The notes under the pieces: model-generated | Databases searched by the model: none | What the model was told of the DNA's origin: nothing | Seen by the model: the letters and a program-made list of their open reading frames with translations, nothing else | Made by a program: the position numbers and the translations under genes | In this document: piece by piece, positions 1-8,171 of the stretch | Numbering within the stretch: the stretch's first letter is position 1 | Layout of the letters: each line of letters begins with the position of its first letter | Assembly: GCF_011303555.1 (NCBI RefSeq) | Contig: NZ_CP049868.1 | Location: 3,162,001-3,226,000 of the forward strand | Origin: Pedobacter sp. HDW13 | GTDB taxonomy: Bacteria > Bacteroidota > Bacteroidia > Sphingobacteriales > Sphingobacteriaceae | Reading direction: 5' to 3' | DNA length: 64,000 nt

Positions 1-266
1 CCGGAATCATTGTTTTGGCAGTGCAATATAACTATTTTAACAGTTCCGGTAATAACATATTCTATTTATGGTTGGCATTACTCCGTAAATCCATATTTCG
101 ACGATAGCCTGATGAAATCATATTCTATGCGATTTAACGCCAATTTAATTTGCAATTAATAAGGTCACTTTACTTTTGGCCTATAAATATTTGGTTCATA
201 TTTATAAGGTTTAGTTAGTTGATTATTAAAGGCCATGAAGTATGTGTCATGGCCTTTGCAATAATA
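1..266. other. left-edge region without a supported complete gene
   Basis: No complete gene is visible here. Plus-strand frame 3 is open from the window edge to a TAG at 105-107 and encodes a hydrophobic tail, so it may be the 3' end of a membrane-protein gene. Frame 1 is also open to a TAA at 157-159, so neither can be preferred with confidence. An AT-rich perfect inverted repeat lies at 182-206 (TATAAATAT, 7 nt spacer, ATATTTATA). It contains one copy of the motif AACCAAATAT in minus-strand orientation. Confidence 0.3.
228..257 (-). terminator. hairpin downstream of the GH51 gene
   Basis: An 11 bp perfect stem (AAAGGCCATGA / TCATGGCCTTT) with an 8 nt loop lies 10 bp past the stop of the minus-strand GH51 gene. 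On the minus strand the stem is followed by only a weak U-tract, so it may be a weak or bidirectional terminator. Confidence 0.55.
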
Positions 267-2831
267 TTATGGTTTAAATTTAATAACCGTAAACGAATAA
301 GCCGGTATCTCGACTGGCTGACCCGAGGTAAGCATGATGTTGGTCTTTAGTGGCAGTACTTTCTTGTCGGCAGGGTTCCCCGATAGTACTGTCTTTATTG
401 CATTAAAACTATGCTGTTTCAAATTTAAATCCAATGTAGTATTTACCGACACAGGAAGCAGGTTAACCAGTTTAATGGTAATCTCGCCAGTTGCGGAGTC
501 TTTTACCATTGAGCATGCCATTCTTTTTTTTACGGCTTCCTGGTTTACCGAAAGCGCAACGGTAGATGGGAAATAAATATCGCCACCATTTTGGCCGTAT
601 AACTGCTGTACGTAATAGCCAGTGGTAGGCTTAACTTCGGTGTTGTTAAAATAAATTAAATCGGGGTTCCATTGTGTGTGGCCCTCTTTCGCAATCAATG
701 GCGCGTAAGATGCCATACTCACTACATCCCCATTGCGCTCGAGCGAGGTTAGGTATAAAGCTTCGGATAATGAGGTTTCCAGATTGGTTTTATTACCTCC
801 AGGTAAACTTGCTGCATATTCGCCCAGATAAACTTTTGATTTGGAACGGTCGTAATTGTCATAAAAGTCCTGATTATTAATAAACCAGCCAGGCGATTGA
901 TAATAGTGTTCATCAATAACCGGAACGTTCAGCTCTGAGGCAATCTGCCAGCCTGCATCGTAATCCGTGCCTTCAAAAAATGGTCCGGCAGTACCAATAA
1001 TTACAATTTCGGGATGAATCTTCTTCAATGCTTTGTAAATCATAGTAAAGCGCTCGGCAAATACTTCAGTTATCTGGTCTTCGTTACCAATGCCAATATA
1101 TTTTAAGTTAAAAGGTTTTGGATGACCGGCCTCAGCCCGTTTTTTGCCCCATTTAGTTTTAACATCACCATTGGCATATTCAACCAGGTCTGCAATGTCC
1201 TGAATATAGGCATCCATTTCGCTCATTGGGATACCGCCTTGTTGCCCGCCACCACCTGTTGATGAATTTTGGCAAGGTACGCCGGCAGCAATAACCGGAA
1301 CAGGAGCAGCACCAATGTCTTCACAAAACTGAAAATACTCCAAATAACCAAGCCCCATAGTTTGGTGGTAACCCCAAAGGTTACGGTCGGGTTTGCGTGA
1401 TTCGAGCGGGCCAATAGTGTTTTTCCAATTATAAATATTAGCAATGCCATCGCCGTGAGCTAAACAACCGCCAGGAAAACGAACAAAACGTGGTCTGATG
1501 GCTGCAATTGTTTCGGCCAGATCGGCTCTTAAGCCATTGTTACGGTTTTTAAAAGTATTTTGTGGGAATAAAGAAACCATATCTACTGCAAAACGCCCTG
1601 CAGTTTCGAGTATGAGCTCTAGCCTGGCATCTGCAACATCTGCAGACGATACCAGTGTTACAGCTTGTTTTTGCCAGTTTGCCTGACCAATTTTTAATGT
1701 AGTTTGCGCAATTAAACCAGCTTTAGCACTTGTAAGCTTTACTATTAGATTTAACCTTTCCTTGCCTGCCAGTTTTGTAAAGACCGAAAAAAGATAGGTT
1801 GCGCCTTTTTTCAAGGTAATGCCATCAAAACCACTATTGCTTAAAGTAGCGCCTGTACTTAAAGCATTTACCATTGCATAATGCGGGTTATTGGGGTGTA
1901 TTGGTGCAACAGAATCAATTTGCATGCTGGCCCCCTTACCGGTTATAGCCCAGGCATATGTACTGTTCCAGTTTTTGTCGTTAAAACCTTTATCGCGTAA
2001 ATTGTATTCAAAATCGCGGTTTTGAATCAGTTCAGCATAAAGCCCGCCATCGGCCGCATAGTTTAAATCTTCGAAGAAAATACCTGTTAACATGCTGCTA
2101 ATGGCTTTGGGTTTATCAGGTTCGAAGGTTATTTTGGCGGTTAAATCTTTTAATCCGCTAAAACGGAAGGCATCATCTTTGCTTTGCTCGGCATTCTGCT
2201 TGCTCTTATAATCCTGCAACTCGTAAGCTTTTTTAAGGGCTAAAATATCAGTCCAGGGTAAGTGGAACATTTGCCCATCCAATTTACCATCCATTTGAAT
2301 AACAGTACTGGCATTGCGGTAAGCAGCTGCGTTTACGGGTTTTGCAGCACTGTAATGATTTAAATTTTTAGATTTTACCTCAAAATATTTTCCCTCAGCA
2401 TCTGCATAAATCAGTGTATATTCATCTTCGCCGGGATTATAACTTATCACTGGTCGCAGTACATTTTTACCGCTGGTAACGTAAGGGTAGCTTTGCGGTT
2501 TCCAGCTAATCAAATTTGCCGATTGAGCAGTGGCAAACTGCATGGTTTGATTATTTAGGCTCCAGGCGCAAACCCATTGTTTATTTTTCCCCTGAATCAA
2601 ATAAGGGTTTATCATTTTCTTTTCGGTACCCCAACGGCCATAATCACTTTTTAAAAAGGTGTAATTATTGCCAACTGGTGTCCAGTGCTGCTTATCTAAG
2701 CTCCAGGCAAAGCGTAATCCATTTGCGTTGTAGGCAAAAAGGTAAGCTGAGTCGGGTTCATTTTTTTTAAAAGCAAATGTATTTATAACGGTAAGCAAAA
2801 GGACTGTAACCGACAATAATTGTTTGTTCAT
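267..2831 (-). CDS. GH51 alpha-L-arabinofuranosidase with extra N-terminal propeller-like module
   Basis: Likely secreted exo-enzyme that removes terminal alpha-L-arabinofuranose from arabinan or arabinoxylan. Residues 1-20 form a signal peptide. Residues about 25-200 resemble part of a GH43-type beta-propeller (sequence blades, no clear catalytic triad). Residues about 240-850 are the GH51 unit: a jelly-roll/carbohydrate-binding insert (about 285-425) inside a TIM barrel plus a C-terminal beta domain. The acid/base Glu lies in GNED (E584) and the nucleophile Glu in LGEY (E671), both typical of clan GH-A GH51. At 854 residues it is longer than usual GH51 enzymes because of the N-terminal module. 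It sits 18 bp downstream of the GH43 gene on the same strand, so the two are probably co-transcribed. Family call is firm; the exact linkage cleaved is inferred. Confidence 0.88.
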   Translation of the reverse strand: MNKQLLSVTVLLLTVINTFAFKKNEPDSAYLFAYNANGLRFAWSLDKQHWTPVGNNYTFLKSDYGRWGTEKKMINPYLIQGKNKQWVCAWSLNNQTMQFATAQSANLISWKPQSYPYVTSGKNVLRPVISYNPGEDEYTLIYADAEGKYFEVKSKNLNHYSAAKPVNAAAYRNASTVIQMDGKLDGQMFHLPWTDILALKKAYELQDYKSKQNAEQSKDDAFRFSGLKDLTAKITFEPDKPKAISSMLTGIFFEDLNYAADGGLYAELIQNRDFEYNLRDKGFNDKNWNSTYAWAITGKGASMQIDSVAPIHPNNPHYAMVNALSTGATLSNSGFDGITLKKGATYLFSVFTKLAGKERLNLIVKLTSAKAGLIAQTTLKIGQANWQKQAVTLVSSADVADARLELILETAGRFAVDMVSLFPQNTFKNRNNGLRADLAETIAAIRPRFVRFPGGCLAHGDGIANIYNWKNTIGPLESRKPDRNLWGYHQTMGLGYLEYFQFCEDIGAAPVPVIAAGVPCQNSSTGGGGQQGGIPMSEMDAYIQDIADLVEYANGDVKTKWGKKRAEAGHPKPFNLKYIGIGNEDQITEVFAERFTMIYKALKKIHPEIVIIGTAGPFFEGTDYDAGWQIASELNVPVIDEHYYQSPGWFINNQDFYDNYDRSKSKVYLGEYAASLPGGNKTNLETSLSEALYLTSLERNGDVVSMASYAPLIAKEGHTQWNPDLIYFNNTEVKPTTGYYVQQLYGQNGGDIYFPSTVALSVNQEAVKKRMACSMVKDSATGEITIKLVNLLPVSVNTTLDLNLKQHSFNAIKTVLSGNPADKKVLPLKTNIMLTSGQPVEIPAYSFTVIKFKP

Positions 2832-2849
2832 TTGTTTGAGTTAATTCGG

Positions 2850-3908
2850 TTAAAACTTCATGTTTAAATTCCAGTTACGGGATAATGCTGTTGCCTCCTT
2901 TTTAGTAAGGTGTATTACCGCGCCATGTTTGGGCGAAGAGAAATTGGTCGATTTCATTACTCCTTCGTTAAAACGGCCCAGATTGGTGAAATTCGTAAAG
3001 TCGCTGGTCTCACTAAAACCGAAATTATGCGGGGTAATGCGGTAGATATCATAAATGAGCACCCATTTATTTTCGCCAATACGTTTATAAACCGTAGGCG
3101 CCTCACAACCTACTTTTTCAGGGTCGTACCAGCGGTCGTCGTATTGATAATCTTTATTGATAGATGTTGAAACCGCTTGTTTTACTCCAGATGTACCATC
3201 ATGCGGAACGTAAAACATGTGAAACTTGTCGCCAACTTTAGTAATATCGGCATCGATATACGATACATCTTTCGGGTACTGAAAAAGCAGCTTTGGCTGT
3301 GATTCGAAACGGGTAAAATCTTTATCCATATAAGCATAATAGAGCTTGTCTTTCCCGTTGGCAAAACGCATGGTAAAGTAGATCATCAGCTTATTTTCTT
3401 TTTCATCAAAGATCAGTTCTGGTGCCCAGGCACAGCCAATATCGGCCAGTTCGGGGAAAGATTGATCGACCCTTAAAACCCGGTGCGACCAATGAATCAA
3501 ATCTTTCGATTTCATAAGCACCAAACCGCGATTATTGCCCCAGCCATACGCTTTTCCATCCCGTTCCCATTCTGTATTGCGGTATCCTGCCTTTTGGCCA
3601 TAAATATGCAGGTCGGTTAAGGCCATGTAAAACATGCCATCGGGGCCACGGTAAATGTGCGGATCGCGGATGCCTTTCTGTTCAGCAATGGTGTCGCCTG
3701 CAATAACAGGTTTGGCCTGGTTTACATCGGTAAAACTGTAACCATCTTTACTTAAGGCCATATATAAACCATGGGTATCATCTTTAAAGTATACCATCAG
3801 GTAAGCAGCCTTGTCTTTTTCGCGCGCTTGCTGTTTTCGTTGGGCAAAAAGGTTAATCGAGAAGAACAGCGCTATCAAAAGTGTTGTGGTCCGGTAGAAA
3901 ATAATCAT
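2850..3908 (-). CDS. GH43-family glycoside hydrolase (arabinosidase/xylosidase-like)
   Basis: Secreted five-bladed beta-propeller glycosidase, 352 residues with a signal peptide ending near FAQ (residue 23). Family-typical motifs are RDPHIY (81-86, candidate catalytic base Asp82), WAPEL (161-165) and a CEAP motif near residue 270 that may carry the acid Glu. GH43 enzymes act on alpha-L-arabinofuranosyl or beta-D-xylosyl linkages. With GH51 directly downstream, an arabinose-containing polysaccharide is the natural guess. It is the first gene of the pair. The motif AACCAAATAT lies 7 nt upstream of its ATG. No SusC/D pair is adjacent, so import would rely on other transporters. Confidence 0.85.
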   Translation of the reverse strand: MIIFYRTTTLLIALFFSINLFAQRKQQAREKDKAAYLMVYFKDDTHGLYMALSKDGYSFTDVNQAKPVIAGDTIAEQKGIRDPHIYRGPDGMFYMALTDLHIYGQKAGYRNTEWERDGKAYGWGNNRGLVLMKSKDLIHWSHRVLRVDQSFPELADIGCAWAPELIFDEKENKLMIYFTMRFANGKDKLYYAYMDKDFTRFESQPKLLFQYPKDVSYIDADITKVGDKFHMFYVPHDGTSGVKQAVSTSINKDYQYDDRWYDPEKVGCEAPTVYKRIGENKWVLIYDIYRITPHNFGFSETSDFTNFTNLGRFNEGVMKSTNFSSPKHGAVIHLTKKEATALSRNWNLNMKF

Positions 3909-3915
3909 TCGCTTT

Positions 3916-3925
3916 ATATTTGGTT
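3916..3925 (-). promoter_or_regulatory. AACCAAATAT leader motif upstream of GH43
   Basis: Exact copy of a 10-mer seen seven times in this window. Here it lies on the sense strand of the GH43 gene, 7 nt before the ATG. Function unknown; see finding. Confidence 0.4.
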
Positions 3926-4013
3926 TTAGCAGTTTGAACTACTAAAATAGCAAATAATCGTCATTATGACGATTATTTGTTCCTGATAACATGCGCCATT
4001 AAAATTTAAGCTG

Positions 4014-4642
4014 TTATGAAGAAGAAGCAGCCACAGCTTCTTTATGTAATTCTTTACTCCTAATCCGGCTCAGGGTTTCCAGACGCATACCCAAATAACT
4101 GGCCAGGTAGCGCTGGGGATCCGGTTCATATCAATTTTTTTGCTTTCTTCAAGCATGCGGTAGCGGCGCAGCGCATTAGGAATGCGCGCTAGTATCGATC
4201 TTTCTGAAGCTGCATAGTAATGCAGGGCCAAAAGCTTGCGGCCAATCACATTGGCTTCTTCGTATTTGGCGTAAGTGGCATCGATTAAAATATAAGGGAT
4301 ACGGATCAGTTCGCAATCTTCTAGTGCCTGAAGATATTCTACCGAATGGTAGGCTTTGTGATCGGGGTGGCGGATGGCACCTACAATGTTGTTACCGAAA
4401 CTGAACCAGGTGGTAATATCTTTTGTGCCGTCTTTAACAAAGCCACGTACTATACCGCTTTTTACAAAGTAAAGTGCAGCATTACTATCAATCGGAGAAA
4501 CAATGTGCTTGTTTTTTCTAACCTTAATTAGCGAGCAATGTTTTTCGTACTCTGCAATCATCGAATCAGAAACTGGATAATACTGCTCAAAAAATTGAAT
4601 GAGCGGCTGTACAAAAGAGCTGTTTTGGGGATGGAGCATCAT
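4014..4642 (-). pseudogene. Crp/Fnr-family transcriptional regulator, frameshifted near its C-terminus
   Basis: The first 175 or so residues are a Crp/Fnr-type cyclic-nucleotide-binding domain and linker helices, as in the roughly 190-residue Bacteroidota regulators of this family. The intact frame (4070-4642) ends in an abnormal tail after residue RIP. Shifting frame at the GGGG run 4115-4118 (one base missing) restores a normal ending: QRYLASYLGMRLETLSRIR followed by a KELHKEA tail, stopping at 4014-4016. This restored part is the DNA-recognition helix, so the encoded protein as given would lack it. It could be a true mutation or a sequencing indel. The neighbouring GH43 and GH51 genes are on the same strand, but a 105 bp gap separates them. 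Confidence 0.85.
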
Positions 4643-4972
4643 ATTGTAACGTTTAGTTTGTTGAATAATGTGTTATTAATAAAAGCATCAGTTCAACACT
4701 TTTAAAGGATATAGGTGGTACTTTTTAAGCAGTAAGACCACATTTACTCCATAGCGGGATGATGGGCTTTTCTAATATGTTTGTTTAATTATTCCGTATC
4801 TACGTAAAATATAGCTATTAGGTTTTTTTAAATAGGATTATTTATACAAAAAAAAATACTGTATTAATAAAGTTACATAATTTTTATTGTAAAAACAGAT
4901 AGCCTGGTGCAATTAGCTTTTTAAAATTAACTAAAACTATCTGTTTGCGATCCGGTTAGCATAATAAGAAAG
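4643..4972. other. intergenic region, divergent promoters expected
   Basis: 330 bp of AT-rich sequence between the divergent Crp/Fnr-like gene and the 125-residue membrane protein. It must hold both promoters, but I see no clear TAnnTTTG box, hairpin or repeat. Confidence 0.4.
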
Positions 4973-5350
4973 ATGATAATGGAGAGAAAAGATACTAAAA
5001 GAAAAGTAATTACTGAACTTGCAACTGCCGGCTTGCAGGCTGCAGCAAAAAGGTTGGGAGCAACCGCAAGCCGTAAACAGATCAGAAAAGGTATTTCGCA
5101 AAATATTGGGATTATTGATCAATTATTGCGGTTAACCTTGATGAAAAATATGGACCCTTCAAAAATAATGAAGAGAGATATTGAACTGAGCGCCCTAGGC
5201 GTAATTGCCATGCACAATTTTTACAAAGGTTTTAAACGGAACAAGAAACTATGGGTGCTGGAGGGTATTTTTTTATCGGCTGCACTGGCGGGAGTAATTT
5301 TGGTAACCCAGATAAACCGTAGCAGGAATAAACCCGAAAAACCCAGCTAA
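4973..5350 (+). CDS. unrecognised small protein with C-terminal membrane helix
   Basis: I do not recognise this 125-residue protein. It is strongly basic, with many Lys/Arg in the first 80 residues, and has one hydrophobic helix at about 95-112 followed by a basic tail. That suggests a single-pass membrane protein with a cytoplasmic basic domain. Two in-frame ATGs (4973 and 4979) are possible starts. The stop overlaps the end of the convergent ROK gene by 4 bp. The frame looks like a real gene in codon use and stands alone on its strand. Confidence 0.6.
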   Translation: MIMERKDTKRKVITELATAGLQAAAKRLGATASRKQIRKGISQNIGIIDQLLRLTLMKNMDPSKIMKRDIELSALGVIAMHNFYKGFKRNKKLWVLEGIFLSAALAGVILVTQINRSRNKPEKPS

Positions 5351-6612
5351 GCCATTTGCTTTAACTTCGATGTTTTGGCCTGTTTAATATAGTTATCCAA
5401 AAACTGACCAATGCCTGTTGTAGCATAACCCATCAGTCGCGAGTTTTCGCCCAACTCTGATGATACAATGGTTGTTTTCTCTCTGATCTGGGTCATACAA
5501 TACGTATTAATAGCCTGCTGCATGGGCAAGGTAATGTATTGTTTTGCTTCGGCAATTTTGCCACTTAAAATAATCAGTTCGGGATTAAAGAGCTGAATGA
5601 GCATAGCAATGCCTTTGCCCATATGTGTGCCGATATTGGATAACAATTGAATGGCATACTGATCGCCTTTGTTGGCGGCTGCAATGATAACGGCTGGTTC
5701 TATCCTTTCGAGTTCTTCATTACTGAGCTTATTTAGCATAGAATTTTTGCCCGATAAAATGCCTTCTTTAGCCATTTCGGATAGTGCATTACCTGATGCA
5801 ATGGTTTCGAGGCAACCGTGTTTACCACAGTAACACAAAGCGCCGTTTTCTACGAAAGGAATATGCCCCAATTCACCCGAAAAACCACAGGCTCCGGGTC
5901 TCAACTTACTATCCATAATAATACCCAGGCCCACACCCCAATCCATGAGTAAAATGAGCGCATTTTTTTTGCCTTTGGCCATGCCATGTGTAAACTCGGC
6001 CATCGTAGAACCATTTACATCGTTCTGGATCACTACAGGCAAATTCAACATTTTTTCGAATGCCGCAGTTAACGAAATATTTTCAGCATCATTCAAAAAA
6101 TAGCTGTAGTTCTCGCCACGCGCTGCATCAATCAGGCCGGGCATACCTACACTGCAACCAATCAGTTCGCCGTTTGATATGTTTTGTGATTGAAGAATAT
6201 CCTGTAAATGGGTGTTTAAAATATGGAAGAAATCGGCCCTGCTTTTTGAGATAGGAAGGGCGATAGTTTTAGGGCCAAATATGAAATTATAATTGTTGTC
6301 CATAATGGCTATTTTGGTATGGAACAATTCGATATCGATACAAACAATCAGGATTTTTTTGTCCTTTAAGCTATATAGATCAGGTTTTCTACCACCCATG
6401 GATGCACCGTAACCTTTCTTTTCAATCCAACCTTCGTCTGTTAAACTGCTAATGAGCTTCAAAATACTGGGGGTACTCATGTTCATCAGCTCACATAATG
6501 CTGAAACCGGCGATGGCCCTATACTGAAAAGGTATTTAATCAGCTCATATTTCTGGGTCAGCCTTTTATTCCCCTCATAATTGGATATGCTATTTAATAG
6601 GTTAAGATTCAT
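5347..6612 (-). CDS. ROK-family transcriptional regulator (NagC/XylR type)
   Basis: N-terminal winged-helix DNA-binding domain (about residues 15-75) followed by a ROK sugar-kinase-like fold. The zinc-binding signature CYCGKHGCLE is present, as in ROK repressors and kinases. Such proteins bind a sugar or sugar phosphate and regulate nearby catabolic genes. The longer frame begins with TTG at 6627; the ATG at 6612 gives a start more typical of the family and is used here. It is divergent from the oxidoreductase/DUF1080 operon (237 bp gap), so it is the likely regulator of that operon. A copy of AACCAAATAT sits 2 nt upstream of this ATG and another 103 nt upstream of the divergent operon. Confidence 0.88.
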   Translation of the reverse strand: MNLNLLNSISNYEGNKRLTQKYELIKYLFSIGPSPVSALCELMNMSTPSILKLISSLTDEGWIEKKGYGASMGGRKPDLYSLKDKKILIVCIDIELFHTKIAIMDNNYNFIFGPKTIALPISKSRADFFHILNTHLQDILQSQNISNGELIGCSVGMPGLIDAARGENYSYFLNDAENISLTAAFEKMLNLPVVIQNDVNGSTMAEFTHGMAKGKKNALILLMDWGVGLGIIMDSKLRPGACGFSGELGHIPFVENGALCYCGKHGCLETIASGNALSEMAKEGILSGKNSMLNKLSNEELERIEPAVIIAAANKGDQYAIQLLSNIGTHMGKGIAMLIQLFNPELIILSGKIAEAKQYITLPMQQAINTYCMTQIREKTTIVSSELGENSRLMGYATTGIGQFLDNYIKQAKTSKLKQMA

Positions 6613-6614
6613 GA

Positions 6615-6624
6615 ATATTTGGTT
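6615..6624 (-). promoter_or_regulatory. AACCAAATAT leader motif at the ROK gene start
   Basis: Exact copy of the recurrent 10-mer, on the sense strand of the ROK gene, 2 nt before its ATG. Confidence 0.4.
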
Positions 6625-6735
6625 CAATTTGGATAAATATATAGAACTTCTGTTAAAAATTTATAAAAGTTTTTTTCATACGTAAAGAAATAAACGATGT
6701 TTTGTCTTTTTAACAATTTCTTCCTAACATTAACT

Positions 6736-6745
6736 AACCAAATAT
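6736..6745 (+). promoter_or_regulatory. AACCAAATAT motif upstream of the oxidoreductase operon
   Basis: Exact copy of the recurrent 10-mer on the plus strand, 103 nt upstream of the first oxidoreductase ATG. A shorter AACCAAA also touches that ATG (6842-6848). Confidence 0.4.
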
Positions 6746-6848
6746 GCTATTTAATGTCGCTGTATCCTGTTTTGAAAAAAATATAATGCATTGGCTATTA
6801 ATTTTAAACTGAACCATCAGATAAGTTTATTTCTACACAACAACCAAA

Positions 6849-8129
6849 ATGAAAACTAAAGAAGAACCACAAACAAACTCCAGAAGAGACTTTATTAAAA
6901 AAACAGCAGTGGGCCTTGCTGCCTTTACAATTGTGCCCCGTTACGTACTGGGCGGACAAGGCTTTATAGCGCCCAGCGATAAATTAACCAAGGCGGTAAT
7001 AGGCGTAGGGGGCATGGGCCGTAACCACTTTGTTTACGATGGCACACAGGTAGTAGCCATTTGCGATGTAGACAGCAGGCATATTGCCAAATCGTTACCC
7101 ATGCTGGATAAGGGCGTAAAAACCTTTAGCGATTACCGCGAATTACTAAAACTGCCTGAGGTAGATATTGTACACATTGCCACGCCGCCACACTGGCACG
7201 GAACCATGGCCATTGATGCGGCCAATGCAGGTAAAGACATTTGGTGCGAAAAACCGATGACACATACCATTGGCGAAGGTAAAAGGGTAATGGAAGCTGT
7301 ACAGCAACACGGTCGCATGTTTCGTTTAAATACCTGGTTTAGGTTTAAAGATACTTTTTATGGCATGGGAACAACGGTAAAACCCATCAAAAAACTGGTT
7401 GATAGTGGCTTACTGGGTTGGCCTTTAAAGGTTACCGTAAGTAAGCATACGGGTTACGACTGGAAATTTTACTGGGTAGGTAAAGAAAATTTACCAGTAG
7501 AACCTGTACCTGCTGAGCTTGATTATAATTCGTGGTTAGGGCCTGCACCGTTTAAACCTTACAGTACCCATCGTGTACACGGTACTTTCCGCGGTTATTG
7601 GGATTATGATGGTGGCGGTTTAAGCGATATGGGTCAGCACTATATCGATCCTATCCAGTACTTTTTGGGCAAAGATGATACCAATCCAATCTCGGTAGAA
7701 GTAGATGCCCCACAACAACATAGTGATGCCGTGGGTACCTGGAGAAGGATTACCTATACCTATGCCGATGGTTGCCAGATTATTTTAGATGGCGAAGGCA
7801 AAGATGCCAATGTGCCTTATATAGAAGGACCAAAAGGAAAGCTTTATCCTGGCTTTAAATCCGATATTCCGGATTTGGAGCGTAAACTGGCCGCATTCCC
7901 TGATCCGGCTCCACAGATGACAGATTTTGTAACCTCGGTTAAAACCAGACAGCAATTTGCACTGAACGAGGAAAACGGACACCGCTCTTGTAATATCGTA
8001 AATATTGGTTTGGCAGCACTCCGCCTGGGCCGTTCTTTAAAATTCGACCCGGTTAAGCAGGAATTTATTGATGATGAAGCAGCCAATAAACTGATCAATC
8101 CGGTAATGCGTGCACCTTTCACCATATAG
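6849..8129 (+). CDS. Gfo/Idh/MocA-family oxidoreductase, Tat-exported
   Basis: 426-residue NAD(P)-dependent sugar oxidoreductase. It starts with a twin-arginine signal (SRRDFIKKTAVG, residues about 12-23) followed by a hydrophobic stretch, so it should be exported folded with its cofactor. A Rossmann fold follows (VIGVGGMGRNH near residue 50), then EKP at the cofactor/active-site loop, and the C-terminal alpha/beta domain. It opens an operon with the HEAT-DUF1080 protein and two more Gfo/Idh/MocA proteins. Family knowledge links such sets to oxidation of glycoside C3 to a keto group before non-classical cleavage. Substrate here is unknown. Confidence 0.88.
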   Translation: MKTKEEPQTNSRRDFIKKTAVGLAAFTIVPRYVLGGQGFIAPSDKLTKAVIGVGGMGRNHFVYDGTQVVAICDVDSRHIAKSLPMLDKGVKTFSDYRELLKLPEVDIVHIATPPHWHGTMAIDAANAGKDIWCEKPMTHTIGEGKRVMEAVQQHGRMFRLNTWFRFKDTFYGMGTTVKPIKKLVDSGLLGWPLKVTVSKHTGYDWKFYWVGKENLPVEPVPAELDYNSWLGPAPFKPYSTHRVHGTFRGYWDYDGGGLSDMGQHYIDPIQYFLGKDDTNPISVEVDAPQQHSDAVGTWRRITYTYADGCQIILDGEGKDANVPYIEGPKGKLYPGFKSDIPDLERKLAAFPDPAPQMTDFVTSVKTRQQFALNEENGHRSCNIVNIGLAALRLGRSLKFDPVKQEFIDDEAANKLINPVMRAPFTI

Positions 8130-8171
8130 TTCATCTAAACCAAACTTTACAGAAATTTTTAATCGATAACA

